64,000 bases of DNA from Turritopsis dohrnii (GCA_027922465.2 BQMF02000060.1:868001-932000); one strand, 5' to 3'. Numbered from the stretch's first letter, positions 10,015 through 21,141 are shown. The notes: generated by a model not told the origin, from the sequence alone. Numbers and translations: made by a program.

Positions 10015-10390
10015 TGTCTTGCAAAGTTTTGAGGTCAACTTATTTTTGAAACTAAACATTCACAAGTAATAATTCATAACACTCAACCAGGGATGTGTGA
10101 CTCAACTTGCTGAAACCTTCACACACAACTCAGACTTCTGTACCAAAACAGTATTCTGAAGAATCGATAAAATTTTGATTTTTGTCGCATTCACATAAAT
10201 ACTAAAGAATGAAATCAAATTGTTGATAACAATAGTCCTGCCACGGTTATCAATAAGATGCAATTCCATGGAACCAACAAATAAAAAACAAAGTTTCGAG
10301 TTCAACTTATTTCTGAGACTAAACATTCACAGATGAAAATAGCAAATTCACAAAAACTAACTTACTGAAACTTTCACACACAAAGTGCTC
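10015..10390 (-). repeat. Diverged tandem pair of exon-like segments
   Basis: A block beginning CAAAGTTTTGAGGTCAACTT at 10020 recurs about 270 bp later (CAAAGTTTCGAGTTCAACTT at 10289), with a following match of CTTGCTGAAACCTTCACACA to CTTACTGAAACTTTCACACA. On the minus strand both copies read LCVKVS just before a donor-like site (GCAAGT in one, GTAAGT in the other). They could be old Ig-exon remnants, but no full domain is visible. Confidence 0.35.
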
Positions 10391-10859
10391 GCCATTTGAG
10401 TCTATATTCAAAAAGGCGTTGACGGTTTGTTACATTCAAATAAATACAACAACCAGTGGCTAAAAAATAAACACAAAAATGCCCATATTTGGCAAATGTA
10501 TTCCTAACTGGCATCATTATTTTACTGTGATAATAAATGGGTTTCACTGTGACGAAATTCAATAGAAACCCCATTGTTTTGTTCCTTTTTCACTAGATGA
10601 ACTTTACAACTTTTTTATTAAGCTTGGTTTCCATTGTGAAATAAGGTGAAATAAATGTTATTTCCAGGCCCGGCGGAAGCTATTTAAAAGTTGTGCGGCC
10701 AAATCAAATGACATAATGGAAAACTGTCGGCCATTGTGGTTGGGCGACGAAGAAAATTTTTAACTTTTCAGCCTGTGAAACAGCTATGAATCGTTAAAAT
10801 TTTTGACCGAAAATAATATTTCCAAAAGTGACTATTACGTTGTTTCGTTATATCTTATA

Positions 10860-12224
10860 CCGGGTATGGCAAAAAAAACGTCCCCAAATTTGAAAATTTG
10901 ATGTAGCTTCGTCAAATGATCGTAATGATTTGAAACTTCATAGGGCTGTTTTCGCACCTATTTCTGATATTTCCTGAGAGTTTGACAGCTAAACGACAAT
11001 TTTTCTTAAAGATATAGCAATTTCCCGAAAACATATAAAAAATCACTTGTTTATAGAATTGACGTCAATATCTTACTGTGATCAAAATGAAATTTTATAT
11101 CAATTACAAAATTTCATTGAACTAGACAATGACAAATCCACAAATCTATTCATAAAACTAAAAGAATATGAAATTTACAAAACGTTTATGCAAAGTGCAT
11201 TTTGATTGAAGAGCCGTTGCAGTCGTTTACTGCTTTAAGTCTCTCTGTAAATTGTTTCATTGCTTTTCGGATCTCGGAAAGATTTGATGCACATTCTTTC
11301 CAGACCGATTTGATTTTCCGAATCATTTCATCCTCTGAAGTAAAATGTTTGTTGAGTCTTCCCTCGTATACTTTATCTTTAACTCGACTCCAAAAATAAT
11401 AGTCGAGTGGATTCGCGTCTGGTGATTTAGGGGGCCACTGATCCTTCTTGACATAACGTCGTGGAATAGTTTGAATTGTTTGATTCCTTTCGACTTCACC
11501 ATTCGTCGCACAGATCGATCCGAGATGTTCAAAATCTTGGCTATGTTGTTTGGGGTGACATGAGTTCCCGGGGCTTCTTCTTGAGAACATACCAATTCCT
11601 CAACAGCATTTTGATTTTGTGTTGTTGTTGCCGTGATTGGACGACCAGAGCCTTTTTGCCTTTCCATTGTTCCAAATTCCTTATATCTTTTAATCAAACG
11701 AGTTACTGACTTCTTTTTCCAATTCTTTTCAGGATTGTCTTTCCAAATACGATATGCAGAATATCCTTTCTCGTGGTAGTGCTTGATAATGGCTTTATCT
11801 TCATCTGAAAAAACCATATTGACTTCACGCAGGTGTTTCTAGATCAAACTGAAGATGATTTTCGGTTTGCGTGACTGTTAGTAATTACACATTGCAGTGT
11901 CTTCATTAACCAGGGACGTCAGTGGCCACTGCAATGACTTCATGAAGAACAACAAAGTCAAAATGAATTCAAGAATAAACCGGGCGCTGAACAGGGAAAA
12001 TGAAAAATTTCTTTTGACGTCAAATCTATAAACAAGTGATTTTTGATATGTTTTCGGAAAATTTTTATATCTTTTAGAAAAAACGTCGTTAAGCTCTTAA
12101 ACTTTCAGGAAACATCAAAAATAGGTGTAAAAACAAACCTGTGAAGTTTCAAATCATTTCGATCATTTGACGAAGCTACATCAAGTTTTCAACTTTGGGG
12201 ACGTTTTTTTTTTGCCATACCCGG
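10860..12224 (-). mobile_element. Tc1/mariner element, internally deleted (1.37 kb)
   Basis: Ends CCGGGTATGGC and GCCATACCCGG are inverted and flanked by TA (10858-10859, 12225-12226). The TIRs extend well over 100 bp with scattered differences, including the shared AATCACTTGTTTATAGA block near 11042 and its inverse near 12025. The transposase inside is broken, so the element is non-autonomous. Confidence 0.88.
11186..11817 (-). pseudogene. mariner-type transposase pseudogene
   Basis: Minus-strand ATG at 11817 starts MVFSDEDKAIIKHYHEKGYS, a helix-turn-helix DNA-binding region with the linker motif KGSGRPITA. Reading then jumps frame and the middle of the protein, including the first two catalytic Asp blocks, is missing. 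The 3' part in another frame retains QWPPKSPDANPLDYYFW with the third Asp and a normal C-terminus. An internal deletion plus frameshift explains this. It is a sibling, not a copy, of the intact transposase at 47995-49062. Confidence 0.85.
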
Positions 12225-12668
12225 TATCTTATTACATAAACAAATGCGGTTAACACAATGACAAACGAATTTTCAGGCAAACCATCTAAAGTCATAACCT
12301 TTTCGCAATACAAGTGAATAAACGTTGTTTACCAGATTTGTACAGTATATTCTTTTAATACAAAACGATGAAAGTCAAAACATGCAAAGCTAAAATCCTA
12401 TATAGATATTTGCGTAGATTTCGATTTAACAAGAATCTGTGATATTTTGACATTAGGGATTGTTCACAAATGACGTCAACCATTTTTCAGGATTTTTGAC
12501 CTCCCCCTTCCCGCCTCTGTCAACCTGCATCAACTTTGCGTTGCCCCCTCCCCCTCAGTTGACGTCATCGTTTGAGAAGAGCAATACGGAAGGACTTTCC
12601 CACGCCACGACGGACCACATCAAGATCACATTCAGTGTAAATATTTTCATAAGAAACTTTTACCTTAC

Positions 12669-13063
12669 TTACAAAATCATTAGCTCAACGAGGTTCAACG
12701 AATCTGTTCGATTATGAACGTGTAAAACCATGACATGATTCAGACGTTTTTGAGTCATGGTACTTTGCAGGTTTATTTTTTCACGGTGTAGTGCAATAAA
12801 TAATCGTTCACTCGTAGCATTTGTTGCTGAATACGAAATTGCAAGATCATTAATATTGCGAGACGAAACACTTCGAAAAGAAGCCTTCTTTTACCAACCT
12901 GAAGAGTTTTCAAATATTTCACATTATCGGTGAAATTTACGTCAGTTATTTCGAGAATATCTTTTTCAAACATTTGCAACTGCGGTTTCAATAGAGTTGC
13001 ATCAAAATCGCTTTTGACGACTTCATCCATGGTTTGTTTTGTTTTTTTTAGATTTTTTTTCAA
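12669..13063 (-). pseudogene. hAT transposase C-terminal dimerisation region, frameshifted
   Basis: The minus strand first reads DEVVKSDFDATLLKPQLQMF, then after a one-base shift ATNATSERLFIALHREK and TMTQKRLNHVMVLHVH, ending at TAA 12671-12669. The NATSER...RLNHxMxLHVH pattern is the signature of the hAT C-terminal dimerisation domain. Frame breaks and missing catalytic regions make it non-functional. It lies directly inside the right TIR, as expected for the 5' or 3' terminal part of a hAT gene left after deletion. Confidence 0.75.
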
Positions 13064-13193
13064 ATAAACAAAAAAGCTATCTAGACGGAAAAAAAGTCCT
13101 GTGGCTCTAGCCTCAGTGATCGTAGTGCTTCCGCCGGCCCTGATTTCACAGTGGAAACATCCTTAACATTTCTTATTTTAAGTTCACCGATGT

Positions 13194-13261
13194 CTTATTT
13201 CATGAAATAACGTGATGTTAAAAATTTTTGATTTCAAGTTCACGTTATTTCATGAAATAAG
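13194..13261. repeat. 21-bp perfect inverted repeat around a 26-bp loop
   Basis: CTTATTTCATGAAATAACGTG at 13194-13214 (written here in full as 21 bases minus none beyond the arm: arm core TTATTTCATGAAATAACGTG) is repeated inverted at 13241-13261. Each arm itself contains the palindrome TTATTTCATGAAATAA. Related GAAATAA motifs occur at 10637-10663. It may be a MITE core. Confidence 0.7.
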
Positions 13262-13347
13262 AGAACATCAAAGGATAGTAGCGACATGAATATGTGAGTT
13301 TAAAAAGTCTCGATGAAAACTGTCAGTGTGTGTGTCGTAAAAAAAAG

Positions 13348-13964
13348 TTAAAATGGCAGCCATTTTTTTACGTGAAGAAGAAACTTTAGGAGAATAAATA
13401 AAACAATAGCCTGTCTTATATGACAAACAGTGCAAAGGTAGGATATAAATAGAAGGATGCGGTAAACTATGCGTGCTCTGCAGTAACTATAAATCCTTTC
13501 GTCTTCGCTAGCATTTTTACCCCGGTATGGACGCATCAACTACTTCTTTTGCTCAATTGGGACATGTAGGAAATCATCTTCAAATATTTTTCCTTTTCTG
13601 AATTTGCCAGAACACCACTGCCGCTGTTGGAACCGTACTGCCCTAAGTCAAAAAGCGTGAAGCAACAGTTCGCATCGCAAACTGCCGCCAGAACAATACT
13701 AAAGAACCCGTTATAGTTGTAATAAAGTGTTCCGTTTAAATTTCTGACCCAAAATCTCGGTGAATTGTGTTTAAGTTTTTCTGTTTTCTTTTTCGGTTTC
13801 TTCTTAGAACAGCATAAAGAATACATCTTCTTCGGTGATACTTTCCATATTATTAATGAGTTAACATACCCCTGATGTGAACAGTATTTTCTATCCTTTT
13901 GTTGTGACGCACTAACTAAGAATCTTTTTCTTAAACGTGACAAGAAATTTAATGAGCACTTCAC
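13348..13964 (-). pseudogene. Harbinger transposase (DDE_Tnp_4) remnant
   Basis: The minus strand reads FSIVLAAVCDANCCFTLFDL followed by GQYGSNSGSGVLANSE, which matches the family block with a catalytic Asp (AVCDANxxF...DxGxxGSxxDxxVxxxS). After a frame break it reads LMRPYRGKNASEDERIYSYC and RARIVYR, the conserved C-terminal YPG...N...RARxxIE region. The upstream helix-turn-helix exon is not identifiable. It has multiple stops and is inactive. It may belong to the same family as the Harbinger-like MITEs in this window. Confidence 0.7.
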
Positions 13965-14524
13965 TTCACGTTTTTTTTATGCAGTGAGGCCACTTCAGAA
14001 ATGCTATTGAAAAAATAAAACAATATGGAGATGTGCTTATTCCTGGTTTCCGTCGTTGAGCTAACATTCTCTTGAGAACTAGCGCTTCTTGGACACGCAA
14101 AACCATCGTATAAATTTCTACCAGGAAAAATAGATTTGAAAATGGCTGTTAGGGTAGTTAAATCATCTTAAGCAAAATATACTAATCCGCAATAGTTTGT
14201 CACTTTTATTTTAGAGAGTGATGTATTTAATTAAATTTTACGGTCAAGTTCTTCTTAGTTGTGTGTAAAACCACGTAGAGCGAGAGACACTTTTTCACGA
14301 TTATTACAAAATTGTTAATAATTATTTTGCCGATGTCATGTAGAATCATTAATTTGCAATAAGCTTCAAACATGAATCACGTATGGACAGTTCATCATAT
14401 ACCTTATAGGAGACGGTTTAATCAATTACACAATTAGTGGTTCAGAGATTAGTTTAAGTCACGTTTACATGAACATGTTACCAATTCCCTATTTGGATCA
14501 AATCACCTTATCGGTCAAAAAAAA

Positions 14525-15443
14525 AGTCCCTTGAAAGTGACTTTTTGCTTCGTGACCAAAACGGGGAAAATAGACGTGTTGGACGTGTTGGGCCAATGGT
14601 TTTTCGTGGTAGGCATCTTAGTCGTCCCTCAATATATCAACTTCATTGGCAACTGCAGATACTGCAAATGTTGCAGTAATTTAACGCTTAACATCTATGC
14701 CCTTGACCAAAACGTTTTCGGCGCCTTTTAAATTGAAGGTATATCCAGGGGCGATGTAAGACAAAGTTGTCTGATCCAGATTGATAATTGACTTTGCCGG
14801 GGTTTCATGGTTGTTAACTGCGTTTGAGGTATTTCTCTGAAAAGTCAACTGTTCTTCTTCTAATAATTGGTTTGATGGTTCTATATTAACAGTGGTTCCT
14901 TTTTACGTTGACCCAATCCATTGATTTCAGAACGCCTATTGCCCACATTTCGGTGAGTGCGATTCTGCCTCCAAATTCCCATAAGGTACAAGGGTTGTTT
15001 GGTTACATCACGCCTGTCCCTATTGAGACAGGGAACTACAGAAACGTACGCCAATAACCACCTTTTTTTTAATTTCAACATAAGCTCATCACTGTTTTTA
15101 TTTGATCGTCTTTTCTTGGAAATCTGGTCATCTTTTGAGTCGTCATCGCGAGGGACGTTTTTCTTCCAGTTGTTTACCGTATTTCTCTCATACTGTGGAT
15201 ACTTGCTAGAAAATCTTTTCAAGGCAGCTTGAGTACTATTGCATTTTCCCACTTTTACTTTAACGCGAAGCCTTGTTCATATACTTTCCTCTTTGGCTTA
15301 ATTAACGATGAATCTTTTAACAAGTGAAACACTTCCCGATGGCTTAACCCAAGGTCGGAAGTAAATCAGCATCTTTGGGTTTTCTTTGTTTCTTTTGCAG
15401 CGAAGTACGAACGTAGGTCTCTCACACCTCCATTTGCAGCCAT
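14525..15443 (-). pseudogene. pogo/Tigger-like DDE_1 transposase pseudogene
   Basis: Minus-strand ATG at 15443 begins MAANGGVRDLRSYFAAKETK; further on are LKRFSSKYPQYERNTVNNWK (DNA-binding region) and, after frame changes, AKSIINLDQTTLSYIAPGY then GAENVLVKGID and ITATFAV. The INLDQT block carries the first catalytic Asp of the DDE_1 domain. Stops and frameshifts are frequent and the rest of the catalytic domain is absent. I infer a cnidarian-type pogo relative. Confidence 0.72.
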
Positions 15444-15489
15444 TTCTATTTCTGTCTACTCACTCTGCTAGCAAACATTAAGGCCGGTT

Positions 15490-16485
15490 TCCAGTTCATT
15501 CGGTGCGGTCGCGCGACCGAGCGAACAGCGTTCGAATAAGCGCTCGGCGCTTGTTCAATTTCTCTGCTTTTAAGGGTGGCGCTTATTCGAGATGGGCTTT
15601 TATTCGAAAGGGCCGCTTATAAAATATTTCTGGAAAAATAAAAATTCAAAATTCAAAGATCAACATTCTTTTTCACATTTTACATCTTTCAGGAGAACAA
15701 AAATCACGAAAAACACGAAAATGATTAAATGCTACACAATAAAATATCAAAAAAACTTGTCACGCATCTATCATATCGATTTCATCGGGAACAAACGGGT
15801 TCAGCTTAGGAGTGTTCATATACTCTAAGGCTTTCCAACATAGAGCGCCCTTTCTATACAAGGCTGATCTTCTTTGAAGCAGGTGATCTCATCATCTCGA
15901 CTCCCATTGGTCGAACACGATGCTCCTTTCCCTCCATGCAAAGGACAGTGGATCAAGTAGAGGTTGCTGCTGAAACAAATCCCGTTCAATTAAAATCGAT
16001 TGGCTTGCATCTGCTATGCAAGTGAGAGGAAGCTTCTTCAACGAAAAGAAAACTGGGGGCCATATTCCGAGAGAAATGTCTATTATTTTATTCAAGCAGA
16101 AGCAGGTTGGGTAACTGGAGGTGTGATTTCAACGAAATATCGTCAATCACCAATTCCCTCAAGAGGACTAGTGATGCCTTTGATGCTGAAATTCTGCTGC
16201 TCTAAGTTTGTAGCATCCACAAAGATGAAGAAATTCTTCGCTGAATTTATACAGGTACGAATATACAGGGGTTGTAGATGAAGGAAGTGATGACGACGAT
16301 ACGAAGGTAACTGAAAAAACCTTTCTGAAAAACAATGGCTCGCAGGACCTGAAAAAAGTGTCCGCTTTTATGGAGTGTCCGTTTAAGAGTGTTCGTTTTG
16401 GAGAGGTTTTGTTGTAAGAGCTTCCTACCACCTATAACATTCGTTCGTGTTGTAGAGGAGGTCTCCGCTTTAGGGAGGTTCCACT
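15490..16485. repeat. Degenerate pogo-like element, right end only certain
   Basis: The right end GGTCTCCGCTTTAGGGAGGTTCCACTG followed by TA is paraphrased here by its core AGGGAGGTTCCACTG, the usual terminus of Tigger-like MITEs, and is close to the right end at 51679. The left side holds GCGCTTATTCGAGATGGGCT-type repeats, but no matching CAGTGGAACC start is visible. ORFs inside show no domain I recognise. Confidence 0.4.
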
Positions 16486-16888
16486 GTATTTATTTGCCTC
16501 ATATTAATTGTCGTTGGTTAAAAGTGACCAAATTTTTAATTAAACGGAGAAAATTTTAACCGGGCGAAAATTTCAATCGACATTTTTTTAACCGATAAGG
16601 TATAGGAAAACAGTTCGAAATTAACTATCGCTACATATTTCAGTTGTAATCATCTTTAAGATAGAAAAAGGTATAATTTTAAAATGTAGAAACAAGGATT
16701 CTCCCTTTTGGTTTTAATATCTTGCACTCCTACACTGGAAGTTGGTGAAAAGGCCTTTAACGAAGATATATTGTTTCCTTCTACTAACTTACAATTATAA
16801 ATAATTTGATTTAGATAAATATCCGCTAAACGTATTTGAATAGTTGAAACTAAAGTTGAGCTAGAATTTGCATAATAGTCAAGACTAA

Positions 16889-17313
16889 AGCTTCGGGGAC
16901 ACGGGCAACATTTTTCATGCGATTGCAGCAAAATATTTTTTGTTGCAGTCGCACGTAGTGTCGCCTATGTTGAGTTTCTTGCAACAAAATACTGCGTGCT
17001 CTCGTCGGAAGCCATGTTGTTATGATTACCGAAGCAAACTTGTTTTGACATGTCAGCAAAAATAAACGAACATCATTGGATTAAAACAAAAGTTTTGTAC
17101 AAAAGCATGTTGCAAATGTGGGGACACTAGCAACATTTTACAAAACACATTTGCAACATGAAAAATTTGTTGCTGCAACATTTTTATGGGTGAAATTTGT
17201 TGCAGCAACAAACAAATATACTATGGGGACACGAGCAACAAATGTCTTGCGATTGCAACAAAACAGATTTTTGTTGCAATCGCACAAAAAATGTTGCTCG
17301 TGTCCCCGAAGCT
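16889..17313. mobile_element. Harbinger-type MITE (425 bp), AGCTTCGGGGACACG ends, TAA duplication
   Basis: Left end AGCTTCGGGGACACGGGCAA and inverted right end TTGCTCGTGTCCCCGAAGCT are flanked by TAA (16886-16888, 17314-17316). The right half contains further inverted repeats of TTGCAACAAA / TTTGTTGCAA able to form long hairpins. There are no genes. The 3-bp TAA/TTA duplication is characteristic of PIF/Harbinger. Confidence 0.82.
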
Positions 17314-17444
17314 TAAGAAAATATTCTTCAGTACTTGAGACGACTCTTATATTCAAAACAACCTCGAAAAACCTCTGTGTGAGATTGGCGTGTGCTCTCT
17401 TTATTATGGCTCTTTATTATATGACCTTCAATCAAATTGTTCTA

Positions 17445-18059
17445 CAGTGTGTATCAAAATGTCTTATCCACCAACTTTAAAGGCGTATATCTCATTGCAT
17501 GCCTGATAAAATATTATGAATTTTATATCACAAGAAAGAGCTTTTCATGCTCTATTTATTAATATAAAATGTTTGCCAAAATATTTGTTCTTCGAAAAGA
17601 TATTGAAGAAAAACTCAACGATTTGGTTCATTAAATTCTTAAAAGTCAATTAACTGACATGCTAATGAATTTTTAATGGTGTAATTTTCTTTTGTTGTGC
17701 TGATGAAACCTTTAGAAAATTTTAAGTATACCTTTGCGTATTAATTTCCCATAACAACTGATCTAAAAAATTTCAAATAAAAATTTTTTACTGTGTGATG
17801 ATTTTTAATTTTTTTATTGTGTTTACAAATGGCATTTATTGTAAATTGAGTTAATTGACTTTTAAGAATTTAATGAACCAAATCGTTGAGTTTTTCTTTC
17901 ATATCTTTTCGAAAAACAAATATTTTGGCAAACATTTTATATTTATGGATAGAGCATGAAAAGCTCTTTCTTGTGATATAAAATTCACAATATTTTATCA
18001 GACATGTAATGAGATATACGCCTTGAAAGTTGGTGGATAAGACATTTTGATACACACTG
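17445..18059. mobile_element. 615-bp MITE with about 195-bp terminal inverted repeats (CAGTGTGTATCAAAATGTC)
   Basis: Starts CAGTGTGTATCAAAATGTCT after TA and ends AGACATTTTGATACACACTG before TA. The long arms (about 17445-17640 and 17866-18059) are near-perfect inverted copies. A second copy at 47588-49700 is split by a maT transposon. TA duplication and long TIRs suggest Tc1/mariner mobilisation. Confidence 0.88.
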
Positions 18060-18061
18060 TA

Positions 18062-18617
18062 CCTTATTCTAGGAAATTAACGAAGACAGAAATTAACAAT
18101 GCATTAAATTAACACGAATCAAATTAACGCGCTTGCCCAAAGAGAACTTGAGAAAGAATCAAATTAACGCGATTGGTTTCAATGACCTTCATAAGAGCAT
18201 TTTATTAACGCGGATGGACAAAAGAACTAAAATATTTTTGAAACAGATCTTTTCTATATGTATAACTAGAAAGCTACACACCTTTAAAAGGGTTCATAGG
18301 AACAGCACCTAACATTCTTGCAGCCTTTATAGCGCCTGCTATACCTGCTACTCTCCATCCTGCAGGAGGAAGCTGTGTGCATTTTAAGCGAGGAAGAGAA
18401 GAAGAGGTAGAAGAAGAAGAACGATAAAAAATAGCATCGGACTTGTAATGTTTTAGAAATTTATGATTATTTACTGAAAAATAACGAGTTTTAAATTTAC
18501 GATAAACTTTTATAAGAAACTGGAAATTAACGAAACATTTAATTTGCGGGTATTTTATTAACACGAAATTTTCAAATTCGCGTTAATTTGATGCTTCGTT
18601 AATTTCCTGGAATAAGG
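18062..18617. mobile_element. 556-bp MITE with CCTTATTCTAGGAAATTAACG ends
   Basis: The left CCTTATTCTAGGAAATTAAC and right GTTAATTTCCTGGAATAAGG are inverted and flanked by TA. Its left TA is the right TA of the preceding MITE. Internal repeats read AATTAACGCG. A compositionally odd, coding-like segment lies on the minus strand near 18282-18430. Related fragments occur at 27395-27420 and 41991-42120. Confidence 0.82.
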
Positions 18618-19265
18618 TACATTTGTTTTATAGTAACGCATGGTGTGTGTGAGCGCCAAGCGCATGATGATATGACGGCCGACGACTTCCCCGATAAAGT
18701 TTGTTTATAATGGCGGAGCTAGCAACGTAATTCAATAATAAATGGTAAACGATTGATACTCTGGCAGTAACTAAGTTGAAGGTTTTAGCATGTACAACTT
18801 AACAGATACAACTCATACTTCTCAACCTATAATTCACAACTGATTATCGAAATTTGAGTAGTTGCTGCTTAGTTTTGGCTCTTATTAGTGTTTTGTTTGA
18901 ATGAAGGCTGTGTTTCTCCTCCGACTCCGTCCGAGTAATCAGTGTAATTCAAGAGAGGGTGTTAAACCATCATGATGATTCCAGCTTGATAGTGTATTTT
19001 CCTAATAAAAGTTAAAGACTTATTAAATACTCCTAAGAAATCCAGATTCAATTCAAAAAATGACAACATTAAACACATTTCCATTTCTCACAACACAACA
19101 ACAGAACACTGGTTTTGGCTGTTATTTTTCAATTGTCCTGATGACTATGACAAAAACCAATAGATACTCTATTGTAGTGTTAAATGATGTATGACATATT
19201 CTTCACTGGAAATGTTATGGTTTCTTGGCTTAATTGCAGTTTACTCGTAGCTATATATTGAGCCA

Positions 19266-19350
19266 TTAACCTGCAATTTTAGAAAAACAAAATCATATCA
19301 TTTCCTGCAAAGAACATGTCAGAAATCACATTTTAAAATTGCAGGTTTAA
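19266..19350. mobile_element. Very short inverted-repeat element (85 bp)
   Basis: TTAACCTGCAATTTTAGA and TTTTAAAATTGCAGGTTTAA are inverted, separated by about 45 bp. A TTAA/TAA-type flank is possible. It could be a solo MITE or a hairpin. Confidence 0.5.
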
Positions 19351-19559
19351 AGAGCAGGTCAAAGTTACAGGAATGAACTGCAATAAAGCTGCCTCATGTG
19401 AAAGTTTGTTTGGACATGTAGAATGTAAATAGAATTTGAGTCCCAAAAGTTAAAGAAAATGATCAAGCAAGGTTTATTTTTCCTTATTTTTTACCCTTTG
19501 AGAAACATATATTTACCCATTAAACAGTAAACGAACCTTTACCTTAATAAGGGAAGAAA

Positions 19560-20260
19560 TTTTCGCAGGAAGAAAGTTTCACGAGTTTCACAAATTTGCC
19601 TCTAATTCGCAAAATTAAATTCTCGCAAATAAAATGTTTTCTGATTTGGGATATTTAAACTCCTGCCAAGAAAATCTGAAAATCTTTTTATCATGCCCAA
19701 TCCATTATAATGGGAAATTCCTAAACTAAACCTGTGTATAGCCCAGTATATATTATATACTTTTTATTTTTGCTGTGGCCCAGATTTGCTCAGAATTTTG
19801 CAGGACAGAAATAGAATGGAAAACTCGTATTCCATTAGTCTGTCAAATCTTTATCAATTACTTTCTTTTTGATTATATACATTAGGTTATGACTCTGATA
19901 AAGCTTTGGATATCATAAGATGTATATAACAGGTTATTTCTGATCTGCTTTTTTATTGTTATTTACAAGGTTGTTAACATTTCATTTTTATTGGTTTTCA
20001 GCTGTAGATGGAAGAAGGTTGCACGGATATTTCAATAAATTCCAAAATATTCCTATCCTTAACTCAAAATTTGGAATATTCTTTGAGATCGTGAAAAAAA
20101 ATTTCCATGAAAAAGTTGATTGTATAAGCCATTCGCGAAATTAAATCCTCATGAAAATTTAGATTTTTGTAAATTTGTGAAAATAAATTCTCGCGAAAAA
20201 TCTATTTTTTTTTCGATTCACGAAATTAAATTTCCAAGAAAATTTCTACCATATATATAT
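19560..20260. repeat. Scattered TTCGCGAAATTAAAT-type repeats
   Basis: Degenerate copies of CGCGAAATTAAATTCTCGCG occur near 19600, 20130-20230 and again at 21160-21290. They probably derive from an old MITE. Apart from these and the small element at 19266, I see no gene in 18,620-20,430. Confidence 0.4.
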
Positions 20261-20438
20261 ATATATATTTTTTTTTTCTACCTATATAATATTTTTGTAT
20301 TTTCAGCAAATTAATTTTTGTGGCTCAGAAGGTATAGTGACTTTCGTGGATGAATTTTTTGAATGATTTTTTAGGATGTCTTATTCAAAAATTTCATTTT
20401 TTCCGAAGATTTATTAGATTTATGTAAATGGTCATTAA

Positions 20439-21141
20439 AGTTTGGTTTCCATTAGGTGCTAAATCGTGTTATTTTTCGGGTTAATTTTTTACTCTGGAGT
20501 TAATCATATTGAGTATTAGTGCGAAGACGTTTCCACTTGACGCGGGTTTAATTCTATTTTCAAATGAAGCATGACATGTAATATCAAAGAAGAACTTTTG
20601 CTTTGGATCTTGTTAAGACAAAGAAGGAGGAAAGAACAAAATTATTGTAAGAGGAGGCAACCTAAAAGAATTGTATATCTTTCTGAAAAGAGAACAGCTT
20701 GGTGAATATCATCAGTTAGTACAAGAACTTCAAGCTGGTGATAGGGAATAATATTTTAGGTAGGCTTGAGGTAATTGCAGCCATTTATAATTGCTGCTAA
20801 AATTGCATTTAAAAATACATTTTTGTTGTTTTTTTTGCCATATTGAACAAAATTTTACTCAATTTCCTGTGTAGTAATGAGCAAATAGATCTGATTTTGA
20901 TTGTGAACATAGTAATTTCTAAAATGAATATCGGTATTCTTTGATAAAGCAGGTAGCAACGCGCTAATTCGCATTAAAATATCAAAAAATTTTGATATTT
21001 AAATTCTGGGTTAATCAGGGCTAATTCGAGAAAAAATTGTAGCGCTAATGACTCATCATCGTTTCCATTGTTAAAATGTTAAAATTCATCTCGATTTACC
21101 CCACCAGTTTAACCCAATTTGCACCTGACGGAAACTAAGCT
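20439..21141 (+). mobile_element. Harbinger-type element (703 bp) with transposase relic, TAA duplication
   Basis: Left AGTTTGGTTTCCATTAGGTGC and inverted right AGCTTAGTTTCCGTCAGGTGC are summarised by the shared core TTTCCNTNAGGTGC; TAA flanks both (20436-20438, 21142-21144). At about 20695-20760 the plus strand reads LGEYHQLVQELQAGDRE then YFR, which matches the N-terminal GEF..L..EL...D...FYxYFRM block of Harbinger transposases. Everything else is lost. Confidence 0.78.

Larger units (their letters stand above)
10665..13142 (-). mobile_element. hAT element, degenerate, hosting a mariner insertion
   Basis: The left end CAGGCCCGGCGGAAGC and the inverted right end CAGGGCCGGCGGAAGC form a 16-bp TIR typical of hAT (CAGGG...). 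The C-terminal part of a hAT transposase lies just inside the right end. The flanking 8-mers (GTTATTTC and ATTTCACA) are not a clean target duplication. Most of the transposase is lost or was replaced by the mariner at 10860-12224. Confidence 0.7.
10620..13166. mobile_element. Outer Harbinger-like inverted repeat (MITE) interrupted by a hAT element
   Basis: GCTTGGTTTCCATTGTGAAAT at the left and its inverted counterpart ATTTCACAGTGGAAACATCC at the right lie next to TTAA/TAA. They resemble the ends of the Harbinger-like element at 20439-21141. All but about 75 bp between them is the hAT insertion. This could instead be a coincidental or deleted structure. Confidence 0.4.

Noticed and set aside
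14957..15232. 91-codon plus-strand ORF
   Set aside because: Antisense to the pogo-type transposase pseudogene.
16000..16281. 93-codon plus-strand ORF as a gene
   Set aside because: No domain recognised; it lies in a degenerate pogo-like repeat and overlaps an opposite-strand ORF of equal merit.
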